A DNA stretch of 64,000 bases from Eutypa lata (GCA_022661535.1 JAKULF010000021.1:124001-188000); one strand, 5' to 3'. Counted from the first letter of the stretch, positions 46,421 to 59,763 are shown. The notes: generated by a model not told the origin, from the sequence alone. Numbers and translations: made by a program.

Positions 46421-47146
46421 GGTGTGTGTTTGTCTTGTTGATGGTGGTTGGAAGTGTGTGGGGGATCTTGGACCGTTCAGATGTGAAGGGGCCGAGGGGT
46501 GAGTGACTATGTGTATGATGCGAAGGTAAACGTTGTTCCTAATATAGAAAGAAGTGTTATTAGGATGAGATATGGATGCGTCTTAAGAAATAAGTGATGA
46601 ACAGTTGAAGGTTGTGACCAGTAGTTATGTTATTCATATAATTAAGGTAGTGTCACTTATCGTCTTATCCGGGTAGAAGTTGGTCAATGACGTCACTACT
46701 ACATTCCAAAGGCGAAATAGAGTATTGTATGAATTTAAATGCCCTTTTCTCAGCGATTCATAGGTAAATATTATTCTTATAATAGGCGCAATACCAAAGC
46801 CATAGACGTTTCATAAGTAGTGTTGATGGCAGGTACTATGGACGTGTAATATATGGCTGGTTCCGTCTATGTCTCAGAAAAATCAACATCCGTTTAACGA
46901 CTAAACAATGTATAGGAAAAGCACCGAGTAAAATAAAATAATTTCGAACGGCAGTTGTGTCAGACTTGAAATATGGTAAAAGCTCTAGCTATAATAATAG
47001 CGTTCACGAGTAATAATGAACTACATGCTGGTTTCTGTCTAATAATAGTCACAGACAATACTTCACACTAAATTTGATTCGTCCACACTTCCATCCTCAT
47101 GCGATATCAGTATGCAGAAACATTTCACAGCTTCTCCTGCATGGAT
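46421..47146. other. Intergenic, nothing recognised
   Basis: Promoter of the small membrane protein on one side and the 3' end of the SDR gene on the other. No repeat or frame of note. Confidence 0.4.
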
Positions 47147-48096
47147 TTACCAAGGGATTTCTTTTCCTGTCACAGCCTGGAAGAACTTGGACGATGAGTT
47201 CTCACGACTTGCGTTGTCAACCTGCATATGAACATGTATATAAGCTCTTCTACCCTCCTCAGGTAGATATGTGTGTGTATACTAGGAAGGACTTACGTGG
47301 CCCAAAATTCCATCTGTCGCTTGCTGAATAGTAAAAGGGGCTTTATCTAGGCCTAACGATTGGGCATTTCTGTTTCCAGGCACAGTTTGTACCATGCTGT
47401 ATCTTGTCATTCGCACCGACACATTCATCAGCTAATTAGATGGACAGCGGACTTACCCGGGATTTATGCAGAGCGCGATTAGCCACGGGTTGCCACAATG
47501 GGCAGCCATAGTGAGCCAGTTCAAACTGGCCTTCGATATGCCGTAGGCCGGGGCGAGGTGGGAGTGATAGGTTGGCATGAGTCCAATGGAACCAATGGCG
47601 CTTGAGATGGAGATCCACTTGGGCGCCGCCTGAGACTTTTGCAACAGTGGCCGAACGGCCTGGAAAAGTAGCAACGGCCCGAGAGCATTGGTCTGGAAGG
47701 TCTCGGTTATGTCCTCGGCGGTGACACTGTCGAGCGGGGCCACGATCTCTCTCAGGCCGCCGGCATTCGCGATGACGACGTCAATGTGGTCGATGCCGGC
47801 TGCTTCCATGTCCTTGACGGCCTCGGCCGGGTCGCCAGGAACTGTGCTTTCGATCTTCACTAAGATAAGACGTGTACCGGGGGCGGTGGGAAGTGTTTGC
47901 AGTTCCTGGGCAAGCTGCGACGTCTTGTCACGCACGCCGCCGACGACCGTATGGTTGGGTCGCCCAAGGTAGGTTTGGAGGAGACACTTTCCAATGCCTG
48001 TTATGCATATTGTTAATAAGGTAAGGGTAGGCTTGGCGGGAGAGACAATGTACCTCTTGTCACCCCTGTGATTAAGACGATAGTTGAAGAAGGCAT
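47147..48096 (-). CDS. Short-chain dehydrogenase/reductase (SDR)
   Basis: 252 aa from exons 48054-48096, 47457-47997, 47297-47396 and 47147-47221 (minus strand). The first intron lies inside the cofactor motif and splicing restores TGVTRGIG (10-17), the classical Rossmann TGxxxGIG. NAGG is at 92-95, the catalytic triad is ISS (Ser146 or 147), Tyr166 and Lys170 in YGISK, and NPGMVQT follows at the third exon junction. The C-terminus GKEIPW is typical of a fungal group of small classical SDRs. It should be a soluble NAD(P)-dependent oxidoreductase; the substrate is unknown. The first part is very short (14 codons), so the start depends on the restored glycine motif. Confidence 0.87.
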
Positions 48097-49332
48097 GGTG
48101 AAGGGCCCTTGGCTTTTCAGCTTGTTTTCGGTTGTCAATAGCAGGTGAATTTTTACGTTCTTGTCTAGTTGAACTTGTCTCTGGAGTATAGTTCTGACGG
48201 AAATGAATCCCACCTTCAGAAATACATCTTACGGGGCTGATGATGCAAGGGATAAGGCGCTGCGGGGGCGGTAACATAAGCAAACCTTGGATTTAAACGA
48301 ACAGAAAATCAATGTATGGATCCTTACCGATTCAAAATGTATATGGAATATTTATACATTAAAAACATGATATTAACCTGCATTTTAATCGGGTTTATGT
48401 TTGCTTGAACAGACTTTGGAGAATACCAAAGAAGAGAAACAGATGAAAGATAAATAATTTCGCGAAAAAAAAAAGAAGAAAAAAAAAAGAAAGAAATACA
48501 ATTACGGCATATCATTTCTCGCAGCCAATACAAAAAGAAACATACAAATACAATTGATCTATCTCTCTACATAAGCTAGGTGTCATGTGCCCTGACTCCA
48601 TTAGCCGTGCCTCGTTAAACCTAGCTTCTATAACCGAATCTGAATAGCCGCCTTGAAAGTAACCTCCCTAAGGTTTTTAGGCCCTAACCTTTCCTGACAT
48701 ATACCTTGAAGCACAGAGCCCCTTAACCATGAAGCTCTAAGTGGCTCTAGGTTCTGAAGCCCTTGGGTCTGAACTTCCTAACCTGAATATCTTCAACCTC
48801 TCTAAGCGGCGGCAGCCTCTAAGATCCAGTAATTTATAGTTAATTTGTGGAATTCATAAATTTACACACAGAAACTGCTATGGTCCATGTAAACTGATAT
48901 GAATGGGCTCTCTTTCAACCGCCCAAGGAATTGCCGACTAGATAGAATTCGTGCCGCCACCGAGCCGAAAGATTTGCACCTGTCCGTCCCCGGCTTCAGT
49001 TGTCTTAAACCCGGGATTCTTCTATAGTTCGTTCTCGTATTTCGTACATGAAATGTATAGATTTAAAGCATATTGCCTGCTAAGGTGAAACAAAAGCCTT
49101 CTTTGCAACTATAGATAAGTGTAAATATTCCTGCTGTTTAACAGAAAGGTGGTACACATAAGATTCGACCAATAGCAGCCAATTGCAATGAGATAAGGTG
49201 CGGAATATATAATAACCTAATTACCACTAAGTTATCATCGAACACGAAAAGGGGGGGCCGGGGGATTGGAGAATACAATGCTCTAATATCTTTTAAGTCT
49301 CAAAGTATATATATTACCGTTGACAAGCGGAC
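48097..49332. other. Intergenic before the inverted-repeat element
   Basis: Includes the SDR promoter and an A-rich run at 48467-48495. A minus-strand stretch of about 27 codons at 48936-49018 (GDGQVQIFRLGGGTN) reads like coding remains, but I cannot assign it. No intact gene. Confidence 0.4.
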
Positions 49333-49912
49333 ATTATGTAAACCATAAGTGCCTTAAGCACTTACAGCATACATAAGTTATATATAAATTAAGTACGTAA
49401 TATTCATTTTTATTTAAATAAAGCTTTGTTAAATCTGCAATAATAATTCTTTTAAATCTATTATAACTCTTAAATATATAGTTAATATATAATTATTATA
49501 ATTTTTTTTCGTTATTTATTTTTTTATAAAAGTTTATTATATTAAAAATTATTTAAATATATAATTTTTATTAATATTATACGTTATTTTTTTTATTTTT
49601 TTAAATTTAAAATATATTAAATTATATTATATTATATTATTATAATAAAAATTTTAATATAACGATATTTAATTATTATTATATAATAATTAATAAATTT
49701 TATTATATTAATTAAAAAAAACTTATATAATAATATATTAAAGTTATTTTTAACGATTAATTAAGATTTAAATAATAATAACGACGAGCTTATATAAGAA
49801 TTATAATAAATCTAAAAAAATTATTACTGCAGAATTAACAAAGCTCTTTAAATAACCGATAAGTGAATTTATAAAGATTAAGTATTATAAATAACACCCT
49901 TGGTGTTTAACA
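49333..49912. mobile_element. RIP-degraded element with long terminal inverted repeats
   Basis: Two arms facing each other enclose an A/T-only core of about 300 bp. Left arm 49433-49490 (agctttgttaaatctgcaat, then aataattcttttaaatctattataact) matches the reverse complement of 49790-49850 almost base for base, and the similarity fades out towards 49345 and 49910. Near the ends sit short hairpins: agtgccttaagcact (49348-49362) and aacacccttggtgtt (49893-49907). Differences between arms are nearly all C/T or G/A. With no coding core left it is a MITE or a decayed TIR transposon. It ends about 200 bp after the stop codon of the NLR gene. Confidence 0.68.
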
Positions 49913-50109
49913 ATCTTACGTTAAGTGAGATCCTCTGCCTCCGGGAGTCGTCAGCAACAGAGCTGAGGCTCAGCTGCTGAGCCTTGTATCACCCACCGTC
50001 AGCGCGTGGCACCCGGCCATTTTGTTCATTCACTCTTTCGAATGGATTGAGCAGCCAAACAGCATTCTCATCGGTATTCCCATCGACATTGCACCAGTCC
50101 ACGTTTCAA

Positions 50110-53100
50110 TTAACAATGTGGCCAGTTCCTGGCAGGTTCAACGCCTCCCCATGTTTCATTTTGTGAACTGTACAGCCCTAAATGGTATCGGAAATTGCCA
50201 TAAACCGGCACCATGGGGTTATATTGATATCTTCGGCTGAACGGTGGGTTGAACGAGCCTCTATATTGTATTCCCGAACCCCACGGGACGGAACCATTGG
50301 TATAATAGTTGGCTTCGTGGTCACGATTGTAGACATGATGGTGGGGATGTCGGTCTCCCCAGGATGACTGATACATGTGATGTATAGGTGGATGGAAGGG
50401 GAAGCTCTGCCGACTAGACGAGCGGTTTTGCCTTCTTGGTGCTCGGTTTATCTGACGTGAAGGTCGGCTGTTCGAACTCGACATACTGGGGTCCCGCAAA
50501 CGGGTCTGTGATCTTCGCTCATCCTGATATAATGATGATCTATTGACATTGATGGCTCTTGCCGGGTCTCCTATTTCCATTTTGCCGCATAAGGCTTCTG
50601 TTGACGTTACTGACTCTACATCTGAACCGTCAGACGCTTGGTTTTCTCCTAGCCGATGATTTTGGCTGTTCAGCTGCGGTCTCGATTGCGTCGATGAATC
50701 TTCTGAGTGGCCTCCATACTTCATAAATAGGCTGAATACCCTTTTGTATGCATCGTGTCCGGAAGCGTGTTGGGCTATCTTCCAGGCAGAATTACCCCTA
50801 TGCACCTCATGACAGTCACCTCCCTTTTCCAAAATTACTTGAATAGCCTTGATGTGAGGACCCAAGAACTCTTTAGCGCCTAGCGTAGCAACGATTAATA
50901 AAGGGGTTCGGTCTTTGAAAGGACCCTTGCTAGCAAGATCAGAGTCTTGGATATGTGTTTCTAAGTATTGGTGTATACCACAAATACTCATAAGGTGAAG
51001 AAAAGATGGTTGTGAGATGTGAGTAATAAAAAAGGCTGACCAATGCGAGTTATCCAGCGTACCGCATCTGCCTAGGAAAGTTCGCCCCGTTTTCTCAGAG
51101 CGGGTTGTCAAGAGAGTTGAAACCCTGTCCAATTCTTCAAGGAGGATGATAACCTCTTCGCTCTTGCCCTGGGTATCTAAAGTCCTCTTCGCGTATTTGA
51201 TACACGCACAAACTATAAACCAGAAGTTGGGTCCGCGTAGAGATTCCGGGTCGAGAGATTTGAGCTGGAGGAGGTAAGACTTAAACAAACGGAGATTTGG
51301 GTCGAACGTTTCGCGGTTAATCGAAAGGATCCATTTCCATACACGAGGGGCTTCGATGAAATCTCTCACACTCCGGTGAAGGTATTGGACCTCGAGATAA
51401 CAATCTGGATGGCTATTGGATGCAAACATCCTGTTATGCACGGGAGGCTCATCGCTAAGCTCTCCAAAATTTCTCGACGGCTCTGAGACATCAAGAAGAC
51501 CACGACAACGACTTATGAGCCTTCTCCTCATGCTTTTGCATATGATAACCTGCTTAGTACTAGTCGTCGCTTCAACGGGTTCATTCAAAGCATGTGAACC
51601 ATCCCCTATATCGGCTAAAGCGACACAGAGTAGAGTCGGCGAATCATCACAAGCCTTTACTATCTGGAACAGCTGAGATGCATGGGTCAGATAACTTTCA
51701 TCCAGGTTATGTAAGATTCGCTCAAAAAGGTTCCCCAGATCCCGTGGTAACTTCTCCAATCGGTTCTTGAGATCGCGCACTCTGTCTCCATTCGTCAGGC
51801 CGTCTAATAGCGATTGCACGACAAGGAACACCCAAAGGAAAACACCTTCTGCCTTGTTTGAAATATCAGCTAAGAGTCTCTCTGAATATTTGGGCTCCCT
51901 TTGCTGAAGTTCTGAAAACCCTTCGTTGGCATTGAACATCGATGTAACGTAGTGGTCAATGTCAGCCTTGGTAAGGTCCTGGAGCATCAGTTGCGGTTGG
52001 CGCTTGAAAGCATCCTCGAAGTTGGTCCATGGACGGCTGGCCACACAAAGCTTCAGATTCTCCGCAGATTCAGCAAGCTCCGATATGAGCTCTATCAGCC
52101 TTCTGTGGTCACCTGAGCACTCATCAAGCCCGTCAATCATAAAGAAGAACTTCCTACGGGGGTAGATCTCTGTGACCAGGCGTCGTAGCGCATCAGAAAG
52201 CTCTTCAAAGCTCCAAGAATAATCATCCACATCAAAGAGACAAGCGGCTTCCCAGCGCTCTGGGAGGAGATCAGGGATAGCGGAAGGCAGTTGCCGAAGG
52301 CACTCCTGCAGCAGCGTGCGTAGGAGCCCCTCTACAGTCATTTGCATACGCCCACCGCTGTTCCAGAAGTAGAAAGCGGCCTGGGTTATGCGATGGTGGT
52401 TACTCCAGCTATTCAGAAGCTCTTTGGTTTTATCATGACACCGTATATATTTCATCAAAGTTGACTTTCCAGCCCCTGGCTTCCCGGTAATCCAGTAGAT
52501 TCTGTCGGACGATTGCGTCAAGAAGTTTCTGAAATTCGACCATGGTTTTCCGCTGGAGCTAGTGTCGCAAAACACCCATTCGAATGTCTCCTCATAGGCT
52601 TTAGCTATGCGTCTTTGGCGATCTTCCATGTTTCTGAATCCAAGAGTGTGTAGAACTTTCTGTCGGATTCTTTTCTCATGCACTTCAGCCCAGCCGCCAC
52701 GTCGAGGACAATTGCCTGGAAAATGAGGCATATAGGATCGGTCTGCAGGTTGATGTTCGTGGATCGCTCTGATCAAGTCACAACGCCATTTTTCACCATC
52801 TTGGGATTGTACGATAAGTTGGTTCCCTAGGGAGATACTCTCTCGCTGGAGCATTTCTATCGTCTCGACCGATTGACGGATAGACGATTGCTCCTGGGCT
52901 GACTTTCCGACTTCAAACCTTGTATGGAGTACTAATGTTAACTAGTGTAAAGTTGCTAGATCGGTATAGGAGTACAGACCTCAACGTATTAAGAATACTT
53001 GCGACGATCTCCATCCGGAAACGATCGAGTCTTCTTTCCAATGCTTTCACCTTCCCATCATTCCAAGTTGCTCGCAAAGCTTGGCGAAAAGACTGCCATT

Positions 53101-53410
53101 TTGTTCGTGGCCCCTTAGCCTTTAATTGATTAAGGACACCCAGGAGATCATTCGCAACGCTTTGACATTCCTCCCCAATTCTTTCTTGCTGCCTCTCGGT
53201 GTCTGTGAGTTCGCGCTGACGACGTTGGGATTGTAGGGAATGTTGGATCTCCTCAATGCTCCCGGAGAGTGATTTTGTAATCGATTCGAGCTCACGGTGG
53301 TCGATTTCACAGCCGTCTACAAACTCATGTATAGAGATACCTTTAGAAATAAGACGACTAGAAAAGTCGATGAATTGAATAAGAGCCGCTGATATAGCTA
53401 AACCATCCAT
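50110..53410 (-). CDS. NLR/STAND protein: fungal N-terminal domain, NACHT, short ankyrin-like region
   Basis: 1079 aa from exons 52980-53410 and 50110-52918 (61-bp intron, GTCTGT...AAG; the AAG acceptor is the only one that keeps the frame). Residues 1-165 (MDGLAISAALIQFIDFSSRL...) match the helical N-terminal domain found on many fungal STAND proteins. The NACHT NTPase has Walker A GKPGAGKST (289-297) and Walker B FFFMIDGLDECSG (401-413), followed by the usual LCVASRPW. About residues 810-885 hold one or two weak ankyrin-like units (DRTPLLIVATLGAKEF). The tail of about 150 residues is disordered, rich in Arg, Ser, His and Tyr. Fungal NLRs act in non-self recognition and heterokaryon incompatibility; no role is shown for this one. 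It is intact and lies between a decayed element and a family of zinc-finger genes. Confidence 0.87.
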
Positions 53411-54249
53411 GATGAGCTGTAATCATCATTGATTGCTGAGCGGGTTCAAAAACAGAGAGGGGGTGAATGGACAAAAGATCAAATATTTCTCGCGCGCGAC
53501 CAACCCTATATGGCGTGGTGGCAGTGCAGTTGGTCTCATAACATTGGGATTTTGCCTATCAAGGCAGAACGCGGGGCAATCAATAACAAACCTCGCATAA
53601 TTATGAGAAGCTCATCGAACAACACTGTCATTCGTCTACTCCAAGTGTGGGTTGCAGCTCCATGCATAATACGGCGTAAACTATACTTATAAGCAGTGTA
53701 CTATATAAGGCCATACACCCCCGAGCTAACAACATTCCACTTTTAGTAGTGTAGTAGTATAGTCCTTACATTCTATACCGTCACAACATGCCGACGTTCG
53801 TTTGACGAGTGTAGTTAACTACCCATAGCACATACGTTATGACTCAGGCACCGTAGAATGTAAAAGTTTGGATAATTCGTTAAACAGGTCTCAAGTACAT
53901 TAAAGAAAAGTATGCGGTACAACCAGGTTCGACGTGATAAGTCATTACAGACTTTGGTTTTAATAGTTAAACTACAGCAATGTAAGAGAAATTTCTGGAG
54001 CCCATATTTATAGGAAATAGATAGTACCATAACTAACATCTTTTTGCCCACCCAATCTAGCAATCTCCCACTACGACCCTGATCTCTATTCGAATACAAG
54101 AAGATATCAATAACGAAAACAAAGGGAAAGAGAAACGATCGTCTAACTCCGAATAACCAAATGCATAGCTAGATGCTCTGATTGTATCAGCAACTGAGAT
54201 ACAAGTAGATATAATTGTTGAGATCAAAATGAGAAGGTTTACGTTTAAA
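53411..54249. other. Intergenic, nothing recognised
   Basis: Promoter side of the NLR gene and the 3' end of the zinc-finger gene, both minus strand. No frame or repeat seen. Confidence 0.4.
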
Positions 54250-56042
54250 CTAGAATTGCTCTGGGAAATCTAGTCCCCAATCTTCACTACCCATCACGTC
54301 GAGCTGTGCGTCAGCCCAAAACAATTCAGGGGTGGTCCCTTCATTGGTCTCATCAATGTCCCCATAGAACATAGAACACATCCCTAGCTGCGGGATGAAA
54401 TTTGTGAAGAGCTGCTGTGTATTTGGGTAAACATCACTTGCGCCATCATCGGTTTGCGGGGGCGATGTTTCAACTTTTGGTTCATAGGGATTCACCGCCC
54501 CTTTCGGAGGTGTCCATTGCGATGATTCAACCTCGAATAGGTCAAATACCTTCTCCATGAGAGAATAAATGAAGGGAGTATGTTGGTTAATGCAAGAGGT
54601 GTTCGTGAAGGCACTTGATATGATCTGATCTCGCTTCTTATTCCAGAGATCTCTAATCAGGGGTATCATCTCCTCCCTATAATTGCCAAGGTAAGGGGAT
54701 CTTGGTGGAGGAGCGTTGGGGAAGATGACATTCCACATATCATTCCATTGCGTCTCTATAGTCTTTCCACGGCTAGGATACTGGCTTAGAGTCTTCTTCT
54801 GTTCCTCGGATATCCCGTCGTAAACCGGGTCTGGCTCCGCGGTACATTGCCTCTCCTGGATATGGATATCTCGCAACATCGCGTCGCTGAAGATTCCGAA
54901 ACAGACAGGGCAATAGAAGTCAGGCTTTCTGTGTTTTCTGAACATGTGCTGCTTGACATCCTTGATTCGGCGCAGAACGTTTTGGCGACAGTCGTGATAT
55001 TTGTTGCTATCGTTTTTGTAAAACGGACAGGCCAGGGATCGCCGGTTCGTCTCATCGACATCTTCTGATATCTTACTTTGTTTCAACGACCGGCTATTCT
55101 CGTCATCAGATTCATGACCTGATGCTGATCTCTTACCCACTGTCTTCATCGTGGATGTCAGGACCGGTTCCGGCTCAGACTTGGCAGTATGTCCTTTCTC
55201 TGATTTGATTGCCCGTTGTTGTTGATGCTGTTCTTGTAGAGGTGTATTATTGTTCACTTGGTCGTCGTCTCGAAACTTAAATGGAAGTGTATGACAATCA
55301 CTCGACAGAATTGGAGGTGTAGGGTAGCCACACATCTCTTGCGTATCAAAATTAAACTCGTATTCTGAAGAAAGCCCTCCACCAAATGTGTCAAGGCAAG
55401 ATTCAGTAGAGTGACCCTGGAAATTTCTTGGCATAGGCTGCATTATGGGGAACTGAGTTAAGCCAACTAAGTGAGTTGTCTCGTTTCCTGGGTCCCCTAG
55501 GAGCTCATGATTTCGTTCCATCGGCCGGTCACCTATGCTTTGGTCGCTGTGCATCGTTTCGGTATGGGGGCATTGTTCGACTTATTCGGTTAGAAAACTC
55601 AACATAACTGACAAAAATATAAGATACACATACTCTGAGATGCTCCATTGTCTGTATATGTTGAGGAAGCAGCAATTGGTACGCCCTGGCATCCCGTATG
55701 TTGTAATGTATACATATTCTTAGAAGTATCGTTGCCATGATCGTAGTCGTCATTCGGAAGGCTTCTTACGGGAATGCGATTTCTACTGTGAAGCTGTCCC
55801 GGAGGATAGCACCAATTTTCTTGATTTCCACCCGGCTCGGTATCTATAGAAGATGCTGGTGTAGTCCCAGCTCCACCTTTGGGTATTGTGGTTTTTGACG
55901 CTCCCGAGACGTTATCGCCTGGATAAGATACTCTGGGATCTTCTGTTCCCTCGATAGTCGTTGTACTCTCTTGTATGTTGCATACACCTCGGTTGTATTT
56001 TTTTGATGATCTTCTCCCATTTGAACCCTTTGCGGAGGCCAT
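54250..56042 (-). CDS. C2H2-like zinc-finger protein, member 1 of a local family
   Basis: 579 aa from exons 55634-56042 and 54250-55580 (53-bp intron with a tctaac branch site; phase 1 on both sides). A disordered N-terminal half leads to a nuclear-signal-like KRSASGHESDDE region and then two fused finger units: Cys321-x12-Cys334-x13-His348-x4-His353, then Cys360-x2-Cys363-x12-His376-x5-Cys382 (ACPFY...YHDC, HMFRKH, YCPVC). A second conserved part (GISEEQKK...WNDMWNVIFP) follows directly. The end is acidic and aromatic, as in activation domains. Two more copies of this architecture lie at 58177 and 61171. Start: the ATG at 56042 is the most conservative; an in-frame ATG at 56096 is possible. 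Nucleic-acid binding is likely by structure; function is unknown. Confidence 0.72.
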
Positions 56043-58176
56043 TGTAGACACGCCTTCTAAACATAAAGTCGAAAGTTTTCTTTCAGCGATAGTCATACAA
56101 ACAAACTACGTAAACAATGCTAACTACGCAGATGGATAGACTAACCTGATACTTCAAAATCGATACCATCTAGTCCCTGAAGCCCTAGTTAATCCAGTAC
56201 TATATCTCGAGTCCGTGTTCAGCAGTCGCGTATAATGCTTGAGGCTCTTGCTAGGTTAATGATATGATCGTGTTGCCTACTTTGGGGGGCGCGAACCAGG
56301 CAACGGAAAAGAAATGGAAATTCCTTTCGGTACAGTTCTTTTAAGAAGGGAGCCTGCTCAACCCCTGTCCAGTCTTATTTGACTTTTAATTGGTAGGAAT
56401 CTCACATTACGCAGTTGCGTACACAGATACAGCACAGCCTTCCATGCAGCAACCTCGACGTTGCAGATGATGCAAGACCTTAACTAGTTCGGATAGGTGA
56501 ACCTATTAGAACTCACCGACTATATCCGATTGCACCAAAGCCAGCACCTCGTGCATATATAAAAACATGCTAAGCCAAAAGAGCATGCCATTTAGGGGCG
56601 CGAACGAGAACAGAAGCCCACGGCATCTTTGTTGAATCATTGGGTATCAAAATATCTTGTTAAAGGTTAATTAGAAATAAAATAAAATCAAGTATTAAGT
56701 ATCTCCTGATCTAGCCTGGCTTAGAAAGTTTTTAACCCTTAATCAACCCCAGGGTGTATAATACAATTCAAGGGTATCATAACCCAATGCCCACAACTTC
56801 CATGGGCTAATTAATACTGGCAATAATACAGCACCGTCTGCCCAAGTCTTAGAGGCTAGTTACCCCCTAGAGGTATTTAATGACCATAGAGATATCCATC
56901 AATTCCATTTTCACCGGTTGTTGCGTGTAAAGATTCGATCGAAATCAGAAATTTTCTTCGATGCATTAGAAGTTCTGTGCTTGATAACATGTTTGTGAGA
57001 ACTATGCGGCCGAGGTTGAACCAATGTATGATTTATTGGCATCGAATTTTCATTCTGCCAGTCGGTTAGGCGTGTTTCCTGCAGCGGCTTTGGCTGGGCC
57101 CCCATGCTGAAGGGTCAGTAAGGAGTAAGGCAGTTTCAGCTAACATGGGGTACACTGTAGGCTTACCTTGTATTATTTGGTGGCATAGTAAGAGTACAAT
57201 ATACTATGACGATAGCCACAGTTCTAAGAGACTTGGGATTGGTGTGATAGATTGGATTCAATGATATTTCCCAGAGTGTAGATAATTCAAAGTCTTCATT
57301 CTCTTTTCCTATAGTTATATACTTATATTATGTTCACCCATCGTCGCCATTACCCGCAAGTGCACGCCACTGTGTGCAATATCAGAATTAAGAACGCTGA
57401 ACAACATTGTTAAGCCTGTAGGACTCACCCCACTACGTTCAGCGCACCCATGTTGAATGCTAATTTAGCCACACCACAAGTCCGAAAAGCCTACTTTGAG
57501 ATATAGTCCAGCCTAGGTAGCTGATAGGGGGGTTGATATGCCAATTAAATGTTCGCGCACATTCATTTCTGCGCACACACCTGCGCATATAGGAGCGTAC
57601 ACACCTGCGCGTTGACAACAATGTGTACGCGTACGCACCTACAAGGTAGCAATCTACTAATAAGCATAAAGACAGAGAAAAGTGCACTTTTCTTGCGAGG
57701 CATACTAACTAGAGGCCTCTAGAGCCCCGCGTTGGTTGCCTCTTGCTCCTGGATACATGCCCACCAGCGCGAAATCTGCGGGTGCTTCTTGTACAGTACA
57801 CCTAGTCTGTATAGGGTGAGGGCGTGTCGGTCATGCTTGGATTAGAGCCTCAAAAAGTCCAATATGCCCAACGGTCTGGAATAAATACGCAGCTGCGTAT
57901 GGAAGGTGCCGTATAGGGCACTCGGCTATGTTAAAAGGAAAACGGTAATAACCCAGCGTTCAATCTAGAAAGTCATATCATCTAAAGATCCTATTGTGAC
58001 TATGACTTAAGCAATGCCCTTGCCTTCCTCTCTTTTGGCAAAATTGCTGCTGTGGCCCTCCAACTGATGACTCTTTTCGTTGGAAAAACCATCCAAGTAT
58101 ACAAATTTCAGCTCAACATTTGGCATCTCGTGGTCAGGCAATACTTAATACATTTCAATTGCGCTAATACTATATC
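56043..58176. other. Intergenic between divergent zinc-finger genes
   Basis: 2.1 kb without a convincing gene. Short repeated words cacacctgcgc(g/a) appear at about 57577-57613. A minus-strand stretch of 64 codons (56911-57105) has no recognisable features. Leader and promoters of both flanking genes must be here. Confidence 0.45.
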
Positions 58177-59763
58177 ATGGAGCCAACTGCAAAGAGTCGG
58201 GGGCAGCCTGGAGGATCGAGGCAGGTTGTCAAGAACGTCTATGAGAAGCTCGGTGGAAAGTCAATAACTAAAGGATTTCAGGTATGAAGTCTAGTGGGCA
58301 ATGATACAGATTATCTAATCAGTTTATTGAATTAACCATCATTGCAGAGCGTTAAGAAAAACACATTTCCGATCCTCAGGGGTGCTCAACCCCGCCAAAG
58401 TTATGGCAGTTTACATTCTACAGAAGATGATTGGACTCCGGACCCCAGCCCAGATCCGCCATACAGTTCCGTTTACTGCACAGATGCCAAATTAAGCAAG
58501 CGGCACGGAAGCCAAGTTACAGACCTCGAAACAACAAGACTCAAGGGGCCAAAAGCTGGTACAGGGCCTTTTACCGTGTTAGCTCGATCAGACATCGAGG
58601 CAATTACTCATAAGCTTTCTAAGATTCTGATTTGCATACAAGGATCGAAGGAATGTCGACCCGTCGTACCCCAGGACGCTTGGAAAACATACCGCAGTTG
58701 CTCCTTTAAAGACGAAAATGGGCCAGTGGTAGATGCTGGAGCCAATAACAACCAAAACTCCAACTCTAACTATCACGCCACTAGCTATCGAGGCTCATTG
58801 CACCCCAACTCACCCTATAAAATCAGTGAAGGTTCGAGATCGAAAGGGGGTAGCAACAAGAGAGGCCGAGGATTTGATCCACCAGACGATCGAGACAGAA
58901 AACGTTCACCCAGCTCCCCATCAACTAAAGCCGCAAACTCAGAGGATGGCCTACTATTTGCTTGTCCTTTTCAAGTTCATGACCCTGAGCGTTTCTGGTG
59001 CCATGGGCGCAAGCGAATTGTTGATATCCGCCAACACATCGATCGGAAGCACAGGCAAGAATTGCATTGTCCAAACTGCGGGATTCCTTTCGATCACGTT
59101 TCTACTCGAGATGAGCACGTAAGGGAACAAAGCTGCCAAGTCTCGGATGCCCCCTTCCAATATTCCGGCGTCACACAGGAACAATGGGCGGCCATCCGCT
59201 CTCGCGCGGCATCTAAGAAAAGACGTTCTGACAGTGAGCGTTGGTTCGAGATGTGGGATATCATCTTCCCTAGTAGCGATCGGCCTGCGTCTGCGCACAC
59301 ACAGGCAACTGTCGAACTCGATACGCGCATGCAGAATATGGTCTCTAGCTATTGCGATAGTCCTGAGATACGAGCATTTATACAAAGGAAAATAGTAGAT
59401 GGCTTCGAAGAACCTGCCCGCACCCAGTTGCATGATTACATCCAAACCCTAAGCAGGAGCTTGTTACACGACTTCTGCTACTTTGTAAAGCGTGACGGTA
59501 ATTTCTGGAGGCCGACGGAACCACAAGGTACGAGCACCGCACACTCTCCAGCTGACGCGCCGCCCGGCCCCATCAGCAATGGCCACGGAAACCCCTCAAT
59601 ACAAGTATCGCCTGCATCGTCGTGGAGTGAGCTTCATAACCCTCACATGATGCCGGGACTAGCACATGTGCCGACGAACCCTGATGATGCCGCGTCGCTG
59701 TATCCAACTCTATTTGATAATACATTTCTTTTCGACGCTGAAGAAGGCGAGAATATGCGTTAG
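58177..59763 (+). CDS. C2H2-like zinc-finger protein, member 2 of a local family
   Basis: 506 aa from exons 58177-58281 and 58348-59763 (66-bp intron, GTATGA...CAG, phase 0). The finger block has the same order as its neighbours: Cys241-x11-Cys253-x11-His265-x4-His270, then Cys276-x2-Cys279-x12-His292-x5-Cys298 (ACPFQ, RFWC, HIDRKH, HCPNC). The following shared part reads GVTQEQWAAIRS...WFEMWDIIFPSS. The N-terminal 200 residues are disordered with basic clusters (KGGSNKRGRG, DRDRKRSP) that could be nuclear signals. The C-terminal 100 residues are Pro/Ser-rich and acidic. The exon 1 start is needed because the long frame otherwise lacks an ATG. Function unknown; a DNA- or RNA-binding regulator is the simplest guess. 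Confidence 0.72.

Noticed and set aside
47453..48283. Single long SDR frame starting at 48283
   Set aside because: That frame reads through the first intron and lacks the TGxxxGIG motif; the spliced model starting at 48096 restores it.
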